Below, piece after piece: positions 1 through 4,928 of a DNA stretch of 5,021 bases. A program made the translations under genes and the position numbers. This DNA comes from Candidatus Coatesiibacteriota bacterium (GTDB lineage: Bacteria > RBG-13-66-14). Positions within the stretch are counted from its first letter, which is position 1. The number at the start of each line of letters is the position of its first letter. The stretch lies in assembly GCA_030631385.1 (NCBI GenBank), contig DAOVLG010000180.1, forward strand, positions 1 to 5,021, written 5' to 3'. The notes below the pieces were generated by a model. The model searched no databases. It was given only the letters and a program-made list of their open reading frames with translations, and was not told the DNA's origin.

Positions 1-255
1 CAGGGTGACCACGGCGTCGTAGCCTTCGGCCAGAGCGTACTCGAAGCCCCGGCGGAGGGCGTAGCCCTTGCCGTGGTTGGGCGGGGGGAGGTTCAGGACG
101 ATGGCCCCGGCCTCGGCGGCAACCCGCCCGGTATCATCCTCCGAGGCGTCGTTGACCACCAGGATATCGGGCAGGTGCTCGAGGGTGCGGTGGATGACCG
201 GGGCGATGCGCGGCGCCTCGTTGTAGGCTCCGATGACGGCGAGGATCTTGGTCAT
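1..255 (-). CDS. Family 2 glycosyltransferase, N-terminal part (cut by window edge)
   Basis: Only the first 85 residues are present; the gene runs off the left edge. The protein begins MTKILAVIGAYNEAPRIAPV, the first beta strand and nucleotide-binding loop of GT-A fold family 2 enzymes (YNE at residues 11-13). Next come the VNDASED motif at 34-40, equivalent to the D-x-S uridine-contacting motif, and HGKGYALRRGF at 61-71, the conserved GKG-x-AL helix. The sequence stops at VVTL, just where the metal-binding D-x-D would follow. This combination is typical of the polyprenyl- or dolichyl-phosphate sugar transferase branch, which moves a sugar from a nucleotide donor to a lipid phosphate at the inner membrane; that sub-family assignment is inference. 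ATG 255 has GGGGAGGG 4-5 bases upstream. tdh lies upstream on the same strand but is separated by about 360 bases and a terminator, so they are probably not co-transcribed. Confidence 0.85.
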   Translation of the reverse strand, partial: MTKILAVIGAYNEAPRIAPVIHRTLEHLPDILVVNDASEDDTGRVAAEAGAIVLNLPPPNHGKGYALRRGFEYALAEGYDAVVTL

Positions 256-278
256 TGGCCCTCCCCGTTTTGGGGAGG
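256..278 (-). promoter_or_regulatory. Ribosome binding site inside a perfect hairpin
   Basis: Read on the minus strand, CCTCCCC-AAAAC-GGGGAGG is a 7-bp perfect inverted repeat with a 5-base loop. Its 3' arm is the Shine-Dalgarno, four bases before the glycosyltransferase ATG. If the leader includes the 5' arm, the ribosome site would be masked. A TATACC at 277-282 (minus) could be a weak -10 that would start transcription inside the hairpin and abolish it; its -35 is poor. Confidence 0.5.
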
Positions 279-573
279 TATACTCATGGGATAGTTTAGC
301 ACGTTCGGATCGTTGTGGTGGTTGAATTCGAACGACTTCCCGCTGATGAAAAGATGCTCGTTTGCCACCATGTTTGCGTTCTATATGCGTGCGACCGGGG
401 ATGGCCGCCCCTGCTGAGGCAAGGGGTTGAAACCCCTTGTCTTCCCCTATTCGCGAACGGCATCGGGATTACAAACGTAGCCCGCATCAACCTATCGTTC
501 CATACACCGGCAGCAAACGGCGGTAATCTACGAATTTCGGTTGGATCTCATATTCCAAGTATAGCACGTCAAA
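279..573. other. Intergenic region without a convincing gene
   Basis: The gap between the glycosyltransferase start and the tdh terminator has open frames on both strands, but none has a ribosome binding site or recognisable protein. It contains the inverted pair CGTTCG (302-307) and CGAACG (329-334) with a 21-base loop, and the composite palindromic repeat at 391-439. No clear promoter for the glycosyltransferase was found; minus-strand TAAACT near 290-295 lacks a good -35. Confidence 0.5.
391..439 (-). repeat. Composite REP-like palindromic element (copy A)
   Basis: Two palindromes sit close together. Positions 420-439 are CAAGGGGTT-GA-AACCCCTTG, a perfect 9-bp stem with a 2-base centre. 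Positions 391-408 are GCGACC-GGGGAT-GGCCGC, imperfect by one pair. Read on the minus strand, the second contains AGGGGCGGCC, also present at 4929-4937 and its next base in the repeat at the right end. The CCCCTTGT half recurs at 3323-3330. This looks like a dispersed short intergenic repeat family. Confidence 0.5.
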
Positions 574-595
574 GGGAGCCGGGCGTCCGGCTCCC
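574..595 (-). terminator. Intrinsic terminator of tdh
   Basis: The minus strand reads GGGAGCCGG-ACGC-CCGGCTCCC followed by TTTG: a perfect 9-bp GC-rich stem with a 4-base loop, 18 bases beyond the tdh stop codon. The T tract is only three long, so termination may be incomplete or factor-assisted, but position and stem strength fit the end of the tdh transcript. Confidence 0.6.
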
Positions 596-613
596 CGTTG
601 TGTTCGCAGGTCC

Positions 614-1657
614 CTACGGGTGCAGGACGATCTTTCCGCTTTTACCCGAGGCCATCAACTCGAAGGCCTCGGCGTATTTCTCCAATGGGAAGGTGTGCGT
701 GATGGCGCAGGAGATGTCCAACACCCCCGAGGCCAGGAGCCGCTTGGTCTTGTACCAGGTGGTGTACATCCGTCGTCCGACGATGCCGTATATGCGTGCG
801 TTCTTGAAGATCACGCCGTCGTTCAGGTCCACCTTCACCTTGGAATCGAACAGCCCCAGGAGGGAGACCCGTCCGCCGTAGGCGAGGGCCTCGAGCCCCT
901 GGTCCAGGGCCGCCTGCGCGCCGGAGAGCTCGAGGAGCACCTCGACGCCGATACCCCCGGTCAACTCGCGGATCTCGGGAACCGGGTCCGCCTCGGTTAC
1001 GTTGAACACGTGGTCCGCGCCGGCCGTCTTCGCCAACTCCAGCCGGTAGCCGGAGATGTCGGTGGCGAAGACGGTGGTCGCGCCCGAGGCCCGCGCCACG
1101 AGGATGGTCAGGATTCCCAGCGGTCCGCAGCCGGTAACCAGGACGGTCTTCCCCGCCACGTCCTCGGCCAGGACGGTGTCCACGGCGTTGCCCAGCGGTT
1201 CCTGGGCGGAGGCCTGGTCCGGCGGGATGGCCCGGTCGTTCTGCCAGATCACCGTCTCGGGCACGGTGATGTAGGTGGCGAAGCAGCCGTCGCGGTCAAC
1301 CCCCAGGATCTTGAGGTTGAGGCAGATGTGCTGCTTATCGGTCCGGCAGGCCCAGCAGCGGCCGCAGGGTATGTGGGTCTCGGCGGAGACGTAGTCGCCT
1401 ATTTTAACGCTGTGCACCCGGGAGCCGATCTCGACCACCTCGCCGGCCAGCTCGTGGCCCAGGGTCTGGGGGAGGTTCACGATGCGCCGGTTGGCCCACT
1501 CGTTCCACTGGTAGATGTGGAGATCGGTGCCGCAGATGCTGGTGGAAGCGACCTTTACCAGTACCTCGTCTTCGGCGGGCGCCGGAACTCCAACCTCTAC
1601 CAGCTCGGCCCCGGGTCCCGCCGTTGATTTGCGGACGGCCTTCATCGTTTCGGCCAC
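614..1657 (-). CDS. tdh: L-threonine 3-dehydrogenase, zinc-dependent
   Basis: A complete 347-residue medium-chain dehydrogenase that oxidises L-threonine to L-2-amino-3-oxobutyrate with NAD+ in the cytoplasm. The sequence shows the catalytic zinc site Cys42 in SICGTDLHIY, with His68 and Glu69 in GHE and Glu153 in QEPLGNAVDT. The structural zinc cysteines are 98, 101, 104 and 112. The Rossmann loop GCGPLG is at 176-181, and Asp200 at the end of the next strand favours NAD over NADP. WNEWANRRI (51-59), MYTTWYK (297-303) and SGKSGKI (337-343) are threonine-dehydrogenase signatures; family length is about 340-350. The GTG at 1657 is preferred because AAGGAG lies five bases upstream. The internal ATG at 1645 (Met5) aligns with the usual MKA start but has no ribosome site of its own. 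It is transcribed alone, with a terminator after it; the usual partner kbl is not adjacent. Confidence 0.92.
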   Translation of the reverse strand: MAETMKAVRKSTAGPGAELVEVGVPAPAEDEVLVKVASTSICGTDLHIYQWNEWANRRIVNLPQTLGHELAGEVVEIGSRVHSVKIGDYVSAETHIPCGRCWACRTDKQHICLNLKILGVDRDGCFATYITVPETVIWQNDRAIPPDQASAQEPLGNAVDTVLAEDVAGKTVLVTGCGPLGILTILVARASGATTVFATDISGYRLELAKTAGADHVFNVTEADPVPEIRELTGGIGVEVLLELSGAQAALDQGLEALAYGGRVSLLGLFDSKVKVDLNDGVIFKNARIYGIVGRRMYTTWYKTKRLLASGVLDISCAITHTFPLEKYAEAFELMASGKSGKIVLHP

Positions 1658-1668
1658 ATCGGCTCCTT
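1642..1668 (-). promoter_or_regulatory. tdh ribosome binding site with overlapping five-codon mini-ORF
   Basis: AAGGAG (1668-1663, minus) lies five bases before the GTG start. An ATG overlaps that start by two bases (1659-1657) in another frame, encoding MWPKR then TGA. The TGA (1644-1642) overlaps the internal tdh ATG at 1645 as ATGA, the classic layout for translational coupling. Either GTG is the start and the mini-ORF is chance, or some ribosomes translate the mini-ORF and re-initiate at Met5. Confidence 0.55.
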
Positions 1669-1709
1669 CGTTTATGGTTTATCCACTCCGGGATCGGGCC
1701 GTTGGACGA

Positions 1710-1739
1710 ATTATACCCGCCGACGGCCGGGTTTGGCAA
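1710..1739 (-). promoter_or_regulatory. sigma70-type promoter of tdh
   Basis: On the minus strand TTGCCA (1739-1734) and TATAAT (1715-1710) are separated by 18 bases: five of six matches at -35 and a perfect -10. Transcription would begin near 1703, giving a leader of roughly 45 bases before the GTG start. The AT palindrome at 1763-1782 lies just upstream of the -35, where an activator or a distal operator could bind. Confidence 0.65.
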
Positions 1740-1762
1740 CCGATTGTATGCAACGCAAGCGC

Positions 1763-1782
1763 ATATACTATATGTAGTATAT
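1763..1782. repeat. AT-rich palindrome, site 1
   Basis: ATATACTA-TATG-TAGTATAT is a perfect 8-bp inverted repeat with a 4-base centre, about 25 bases upstream of the tdh -35 box. It contains TATACTATATGT (1764-1775), repeated exactly at 1871-1882. It may be a regulator binding site of the divergent region; the shared 12-mer argues against a single chance palindrome, but AT-rich context raises the chance rate. Confidence 0.4.
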
Positions 1783-1819
1783 ATCGTTTATACGATTTAC
1801 CCTTCGTGTTGAACAGGTT

Positions 1820-1843
1820 TGGCACGTTTATTGCCATTTTTTT
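1820..1843 (+). terminator. Orphan terminator-like hairpin with T7 tract
   Basis: TGGCA-CGTTTAT-TGCCA forms a 5-bp stem with a 7-base loop, followed directly by seven T residues (1837-1843). No plus-strand gene ends here, and upstream lies only the tdh promoter and tdh antisense. It could end an antisense or small RNA, or be an AT-rich coincidence. No convincing plus-strand promoter was found just upstream. Confidence 0.35.
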
Positions 1844-1847
1844 AGTG

Positions 1848-1876
1848 TTGCTAAAAGGACCCGAGTATAGTATACT
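1848..1876 (+). promoter_or_regulatory. Possible secondary promoter within the divergent gap
   Basis: TTGCTA (1848-1853), a 17-base spacer and TATACT (1871-1876) match the sigma70 pattern at four and five of six positions. The -10 lies inside the second AT palindrome. A transcript would start near 1883 and read the hairpins at 1900-1930 toward the gene at 2152. AT-rich sequence easily yields such matches. Confidence 0.25.
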
Positions 1877-1879
1877 ATA
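1866..1879. repeat. AT-rich palindrome, site 2
   Basis: TATAGTATACTATA is a perfect 14-bp palindrome without spacer. Its right half continues into TATACTATATGT (1871-1882), identical to 1764-1775, with 107 bases between the two copies. Together with site 1 it suggests paired operator-like sites in the gap. Confidence 0.4.
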
Positions 1880-1899
1880 TGTGCTTGGCTCGAAGTTGG

Positions 1900-1930
1900 C
1901 CCTTGAGAAAGGGTTGCACCCGCTTCGGGT
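1900..1930 (+). other. Two adjacent short hairpins
   Basis: CCCTT-GAGA-AAGGG (1900-1913) and ACCCG-CTT-CGGGT (1918-1930) are perfect 5-bp stems with tight loops, four bases apart. Neither has a T tract, so they are not obvious terminators. If transcribed they would be a structured leader or part of a small RNA; the function is unknown. The remainder to 2050 shows no gene. Confidence 0.3.
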
Positions 1931-2050
1931 TGATCGAATTACCAATAGGGTTTGTCGTCCAGGGTGGGGTGGAGGTAGGCGGAGTCCCATTTTAACGATA
2001 TATAGGTTATTTTGGGCTTTATTGGTTTGGTATCGAGAGCATTAACCCAC

Positions 2051-2079
2051 TTGACAACGTGGATGTTTGGTACTAGGTT
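2051..2079 (+). promoter_or_regulatory. sigma70-type promoter of the first exported paralogue
   Basis: A consensus TTGACA (2051-2056), a 17-base spacer and TAGGTT (2074-2079). The -10 alone is modest, but the paralogue downstream has the same layout, with the ten bases TTGACAACGT identical and TAGATT at the same 17-base distance, which supports both. Inverted repeat TGGTA (2068-2072) and TACCA (2079-2083) flanks the -10 box. Expected transcription start is near 2086, giving a leader of about 66 bases. Confidence 0.6.
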
Positions 2080-2151
2080 ACCAGTACGAACTACGATTTC
2101 GATAAGAGATATTAACTACATAACTTCTCATTGTTAACCAAAGGAGTGGTC

Positions 2152-3294
2152 ATGAGGAATTGCGTGGTATTTTTGGCGTTGCTTTCGGCAACCGCCTTTG
2201 CCGCCGGGGCGATCTCGGTTGAGGCCGATGGCGCCCTCGGTCCGTCCTCCGGTTCGGGTGTGCTCCCCCTGGGCGGGTACTCCCCGCTGCACCAGGGTGA
2301 CGGCGCGGGGTACTACTTCTGGGATTCCACCGAAACCGACCTCTGGGCGCCCACCTACGCCTGGCGCACCCCGTCCCACCCCCAGGGGTGGCAGGGCGAC
2401 GACACGTACTGGATCACGTCGCTGCCCTTCGCTGTCACCCTCTGCGGAATCCGCCACTCCGCGGGGTCCAATTTCTACGTGGGCTCCAACGGCATTCTCG
2501 GCTTCGCCGCCGCCAACATGGACGAGCCGATCAACCAGAACATCCCGGTTACCGCGGCGCCCAACGCGATCATCGCCGTCTTCTGGGACAACCTCGACGG
2601 CCACGTCGCCGGGGACATCTCGCTGGACCTGGTCGGCGTCGCGCCCAATCGCGCCTGGTTCATCAGCTACTCTCCCTGGTATTTTGATCTGGCGCCCAGC
2701 GACCCCATCGAGTTCCAGGTTCTCATCCGCGAGACCGACGTGGCCGGGATCAACAACACCATCGAGTTCCGCTACAAGGACGTGGTCGGTGATTCATGGC
2801 GGGACAACGGCTTCTCGGCGACGGTGGGACTGGAGAACAACTCCGGCACCACCGCGGCCAAGTACTCCTACAACCAGGAGGTCATCCCCGACCAGTTCGC
2901 CGTCCGCTTCGTTGATCAGCAGTACGTGGACAGCCAGATTGGGCGCTTCCACCTGATCGTTCCCGAGGACGGATACCGGGGCGATGTGGGCGAGGAGATC
3001 GTCTTCCGTTGGCAGGAGCCCGAGTACACGGGCGACGGCGAAGTTACTTACGAGCTCTACCTAGCCGACAACGAGGACTTTGACGACGCCCGGATCTTCG
3101 ATACGGGAACCAACCCCACCTTCAGCTACATCTTCGGTTCCGACGACACCGGGACCTACTGGTGGAAGGTGAAGGCCACGGAGTCGGTTCTGGGTCTCTA
3201 CGAGTGGTCCGAGGAGACGAATAGTTTCATCATCAGCGATGATGACGCGGTCCAGGATACTACCTGGGGCCAGATCAAGGCCACCTTCGAGTAA
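2152..3294 (+). CDS. Exported beta-rich protein with fibronectin-like domain and WG-x-IK tail (paralogue 1)
   Basis: This 380-residue protein has no recognised function. Residues 1-17 are a Sec signal peptide (MRN, then a hydrophobic run, AFA before the likely cut). After a Gly/Ser/Pro-rich stretch (26-48), residues 50-254 form a beta-rich domain with GDGAGYYFWDS (49-59), VGSNGILGF (110-118), MDEPINQNIP (123-132), SDPIEFQVLI (183-192), EFRYKDVVGD (205-214) and SATVGLE (222-228). The layout recalls secreted beta-sandwich domains with SNG and TVGLEN motifs. Residues 265-362 look like a fibronectin type III fold: P-x-DG start, FRW, YELYLAD, YWWKVKA, EWSEE. After an acidic linker it ends TTWGQIKATFE, possibly a sorting tail. 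ATG 2152 is chosen because AAAGGAG (2140-2146) is five bases upstream and the signal peptide then starts as in the paralogue; the in-frame TTG at 2131 precedes that site. Cys98 is the only cysteine in the mature protein. No catalytic motif is seen, so a structural or adhesive surface role is inferred. Confidence 0.88.
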   Translation: MRNCVVFLALLSATAFAAGAISVEADGALGPSSGSGVLPLGGYSPLHQGDGAGYYFWDSTETDLWAPTYAWRTPSHPQGWQGDDTYWITSLPFAVTLCGIRHSAGSNFYVGSNGILGFAAANMDEPINQNIPVTAAPNAIIAVFWDNLDGHVAGDISLDLVGVAPNRAWFISYSPWYFDLAPSDPIEFQVLIRETDVAGINNTIEFRYKDVVGDSWRDNGFSATVGLENNSGTTAAKYSYNQEVIPDQFAVRFVDQQYVDSQIGRFHLIVPEDGYRGDVGEEIVFRWQEPEYTGDGEVTYELYLADNEDFDDARIFDTGTNPTFSYIFGSDDTGTYWWKVKATESVLGLYEWSEETNSFIISDDDAVQDTTWGQIKATFE

Positions 3295-3320
3295 AAACTT
3301 ACTACTAAGATAAGGATTTT

Positions 3321-3380
3321 AACCCCTTGTTTCAACGTAGCGGGTCGCCCGGTGTAGCGCGGGGCTTCTACGCCCCGCCC
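3321..3380. repeat. Palindromic intergenic repeat (copy B) between the paralogues
   Basis: AACCCCTTGT (3321-3330) matches one half of the palindrome at 431-440. About 30 bases on, GCGGGGC (3359-3365) and GCCCCGC (3372-3378) form a 7-bp stem around TTCTAC. The combination of a CCCCTTG module and a GC-rich palindrome resembles the elements at 391-439 and 4929-4977. The stem lacks a T tract but may still stabilise the 3' end of the upstream message. Confidence 0.45.
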
Positions 3381-3429
3381 CGATGATGCCCTCGTGGAAG
3401 GGCGACGCCACGCCGCGGATTCAATCACG

Positions 3430-3450
3430 CGGGTGATGATCCCCGTTTTT
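3430..3450 (+). terminator. Weak candidate terminator after paralogue 1
   Basis: CGGG (3430-3433) can pair with CCCG (3442-3445), followed directly by five T residues (3446-3450). The stem is only four pairs with an 8-base loop, 136 bases past the stop codon, so the call is tentative. Nothing stronger with a T tract was found in the 323-base gap. From 3451 to 3545 nothing notable is seen. Confidence 0.25.
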
Positions 3451-3545
3451 ATTGCGCGGGTCATTTGACGGAGGGCTTGCCTGACCCTAGACCTCAGTGG
3501 GGGTAGCTTTCAGACTATATTTTATCAGGGATTTTCCGGCGTGGC

Positions 3546-3574
3546 TTGACAACGTCCAAATGTAGTGGTAGATT
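3546..3574 (+). promoter_or_regulatory. sigma70-type promoter of the second exported paralogue
   Basis: TTGACA (3546-3551), a 17-base spacer and TAGATT (3569-3574). TTGACAACGT is identical to the first paralogue's promoter. Inverted repeat AGTGG (3564-3568) and CCACT (3576-3580) brackets the -10 box. Expected transcription start is near 3581, giving a leader of about 37 bases. The second gene can therefore be expressed independently of the first. Confidence 0.7.
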
Positions 3575-3605
3575 GCCACTTGCTTGACTTTGTAATCTGT
3601 TACTA

Positions 3606-3612
3606 AAGGAGG
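3606..3612 (+). promoter_or_regulatory. Ribosome binding site deciding the start of paralogue 2
   Basis: AAGGAGG lies two bases before ATG 3615 and five before ATG 3618. The five-base spacing, and alignment with the first paralogue (MRN versus MRK), favour the second ATG. Confidence 0.7.
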
Positions 3613-3617
3613 AAATG

Positions 3618-4736
3618 ATGCGGAAGGTTCTGATGTTGCTCCTCCTCGTTGCCGTAGCCGTCTTCGCGGCCGGCGCGATCGGAGTTCAGGACGGGTCCCG
3701 TCCGATGGTGGCTGCGCCTCTCGGGCCCGACTTCATTCCGCCGCACAGCGGCGATGGCGCGGGTTACTACTTCTGGGACTCCCACGAGACCGGTGAGTGG
3801 GCGCCCTCGTACAACTGGCGCACCCCACGCAACCCGCAGGGCTGGCGGGGTGACGACACCTACTGGACCCTCACCACCCCCTTCGATATCCGTCTCTGCG
3901 GCAACGATTACCCCAGCGGGTCCAGCTTCCATGTCGGTTCGAACGGAATTTTGGGTTTCTACGTGACCGATATGGACGAGCCGATCAACCAAAACATTCC
4001 GGATGGCGCGGCACCCAACAGCATCCTCGCGCCGATGTGGGATGACCTCCACGGCTATGCGGACGGAGACATCTGTGTAGAGCTGGCCGGGTCGGCCCCG
4101 ACGCGAAAGTTGTGCATCACCTACACACCCTGGTACTACTACAACGCTCCAAGCGATCCCATTGAATTCCAGGTCCTGATCCACGAGGCTCCCGTGCCCA
4201 ACATGAACAACACCGTCGAGTTCCGGTACAAAGATGTTGTAGGTGATACCTGGCGGGACCACGGCCTCTCCGCCACCGTAGGCCTCGAAAAGAGAAGTGG
4301 CACCGACGCGGCCCAGTACTCCTACAACCAGGGGGTCATCCCCAACCAGTTCGCCATCCGCTTTGTGGATTCCAACTATGTGGACGATCAGGTCGGTGAG
4401 TTCGACCTGCTCACCCCCCCGGACGGAGATAGGCGCCGCCCCGGTGATACGATTCACTTCACCTGGGAGGCGGCGGAGTACTCGGGCCACGGCACCGTCA
4501 ACTACACCCTCTACCTGGCGGACAATAGCGATTTTGATGATCCCCTCATCTTCGATCGTCAAGGAAAGACCTGGATGGACTACGTCTTCGGCTCCGCCGA
4601 GACGGGTTTATACTGGTGGAAGGTGAGGGCCAAAGAAACCGATCTCGGTCTGACGGTGTGGTCCGAGGTCTGGACCTTCGAGATTGAGATCGCCGTCGAG
4701 GAGACCTCCTGGGGCGAGATAAAGGCTTCGTTTTAA
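3618..4736 (+). CDS. Exported beta-rich protein with fibronectin-like domain and WG-x-IK tail (paralogue 2)
   Basis: A 372-residue tandem duplicate of the preceding gene; function unknown. The signal peptide is residues 1-17 (MRK, a Leu/Val-rich core, VFA before the likely cut at AGAIG). The beta-rich domain spans 45-250, with GDGAGYYFWDS (45-55), VGSNGILGF (106-114), MDEPINQNIP (119-128), SDPIEFQVLI (179-188) and EFRYKDVVGD (201-210). The fibronectin-like domain is 261-357 (FTW, YTLYLAD, YWWKVRA, VWSEVWTFEI). A short acidic linker leads to TSWGEIKASF at the very end. The core from His43 to Gly270 aligns without gaps to paralogue 1, about 150 of 228 identical by hand count. The linker and the part after the signal peptide differ freely, while the tail is kept. 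Mature cysteines are 94 (shared), 153 and 166. It has its own promoter and terminator, so it is a separate transcription unit. Confidence 0.88.
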   Translation: MRKVLMLLLLVAVAVFAAGAIGVQDGSRPMVAAPLGPDFIPPHSGDGAGYYFWDSHETGEWAPSYNWRTPRNPQGWRGDDTYWTLTTPFDIRLCGNDYPSGSSFHVGSNGILGFYVTDMDEPINQNIPDGAAPNSILAPMWDDLHGYADGDICVELAGSAPTRKLCITYTPWYYYNAPSDPIEFQVLIHEAPVPNMNNTVEFRYKDVVGDTWRDHGLSATVGLEKRSGTDAAQYSYNQGVIPNQFAIRFVDSNYVDDQVGEFDLLTPPDGDRRRPGDTIHFTWEAAEYSGHGTVNYTLYLADNSDFDDPLIFDRQGKTWMDYVFGSAETGLYWWKVRAKETDLGLTVWSEVWTFEIEIAVEETSWGEIKASF

Positions 4737-4764
4737 CCCGTACGCTCGCGGAGACGGGTCTTTT
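4736..4764 (+). terminator. Intrinsic terminator of paralogue 2
   Basis: ACCCGT (4736-4741) and ACGGGT (4754-4759) form a 6-bp stem with a 12-base loop, followed by CTTTT. It begins on the last base of the stop codon. The loop is larger than ideal, but position and T tract fit termination. Confidence 0.5.
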
Positions 4765-4798
4765 AGAGAGAGTAAACCTCATCTCGCGGGGCTGGGAA

Positions 4799-4821
4799 CG
4801 GCGGCTCGCCGCGGCTCGGCG
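4799..4821. repeat. Short GC-rich inverted and direct repeat
   Basis: CGGCG-GCT-CGCCG (4799-4811) is a 5-bp hairpin, and GCGGCTCGCC (4801-4810) is repeated with one change as GCGGCTCGGC (4811-4820). No T tract follows. Its role is unknown; it may simply be GC-rich intergenic sequence. Confidence 0.3.
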
Positions 4822-4843
4822 TGATTTCTAAGATGGATTACCT

Positions 4844-4869
4844 AAAGCGGGGCCCGGAGCCCCGCTTTT
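4844..4869 (+). terminator. Bidirectional intrinsic terminator
   Basis: AAAGCGGGGC-CCGGA-GCCCCGCTTTT: a 7-bp GC stem extended by three A-T pairs, a 5-base loop, T4 on the plus strand and AAA on the other side. It is the clearest terminator in the window, 108 bases past the end of paralogue 2. It either backs up the terminator at 4736 or also stops minus-strand transcription from a gene beyond the right edge. Confidence 0.75.
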
Positions 4870-4928
4870 CGCACACAGTAACGGCAATATACCCTCACAG
4901 ATCACGGTGTAAGTCGTAGTTTTTCGTA

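Noticed and set aside
391..439. CRISPR repeat or tRNA-like structure
   Set aside because: The palindromes are single copies without regular spacers, and there is no cloverleaf or TTCGAATCC-type T-loop.
315..881. Plus-strand open frame of 188 codons
   Set aside because: It runs through an intergenic repeat and then antisense into tdh; there is no ribosome binding site and no recognisable protein.
620..1627. Long plus-strand open frame antisense to tdh
   Set aside because: The clear zinc-dehydrogenase on the minus strand explains the open frame through GC-rich third positions; the antisense translation is low-complexity (Gly/Val/Asp/Arg).
1679..1990. Minus-strand open frame of 103 codons upstream of tdh
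   Set aside because: It covers the tdh promoter and AT-rich palindromes and has no convincing start signal; probably chance.
1515..2045. Plus-strand open frame of 176 codons over the tdh start and divergent gap
   Set aside because: It overlaps tdh, its promoter and the palindromes; there is no Shine-Dalgarno, and the translation has no domain-like pattern.
2131..2151. TTG start for paralogue 1
   Set aside because: The in-frame extension MLTKGVV contains the Shine-Dalgarno of the ATG at 2152 and would spoil the signal peptide alignment with paralogue 2.
2198..2956. Plus-strand frame of 252 codons inside paralogue 1
   Set aside because: A Pro/Arg/Ser/Thr-rich shadow of the real frame, typical of GC-rich genes.
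3603..4562. Minus-strand frame of 319 codons opposite paralogue 2
   Set aside because: Antisense shadow; a similar antisense frame exists opposite paralogue 1 (2134-2604), as expected from shared codon use.
4680..4736. Type IX secretion C-terminal domain in the paralogues
   Set aside because: Only a ten-residue tail follows the fibronectin-like domain; the roughly 70-90 residue beta domain of known type IX cargo is absent.
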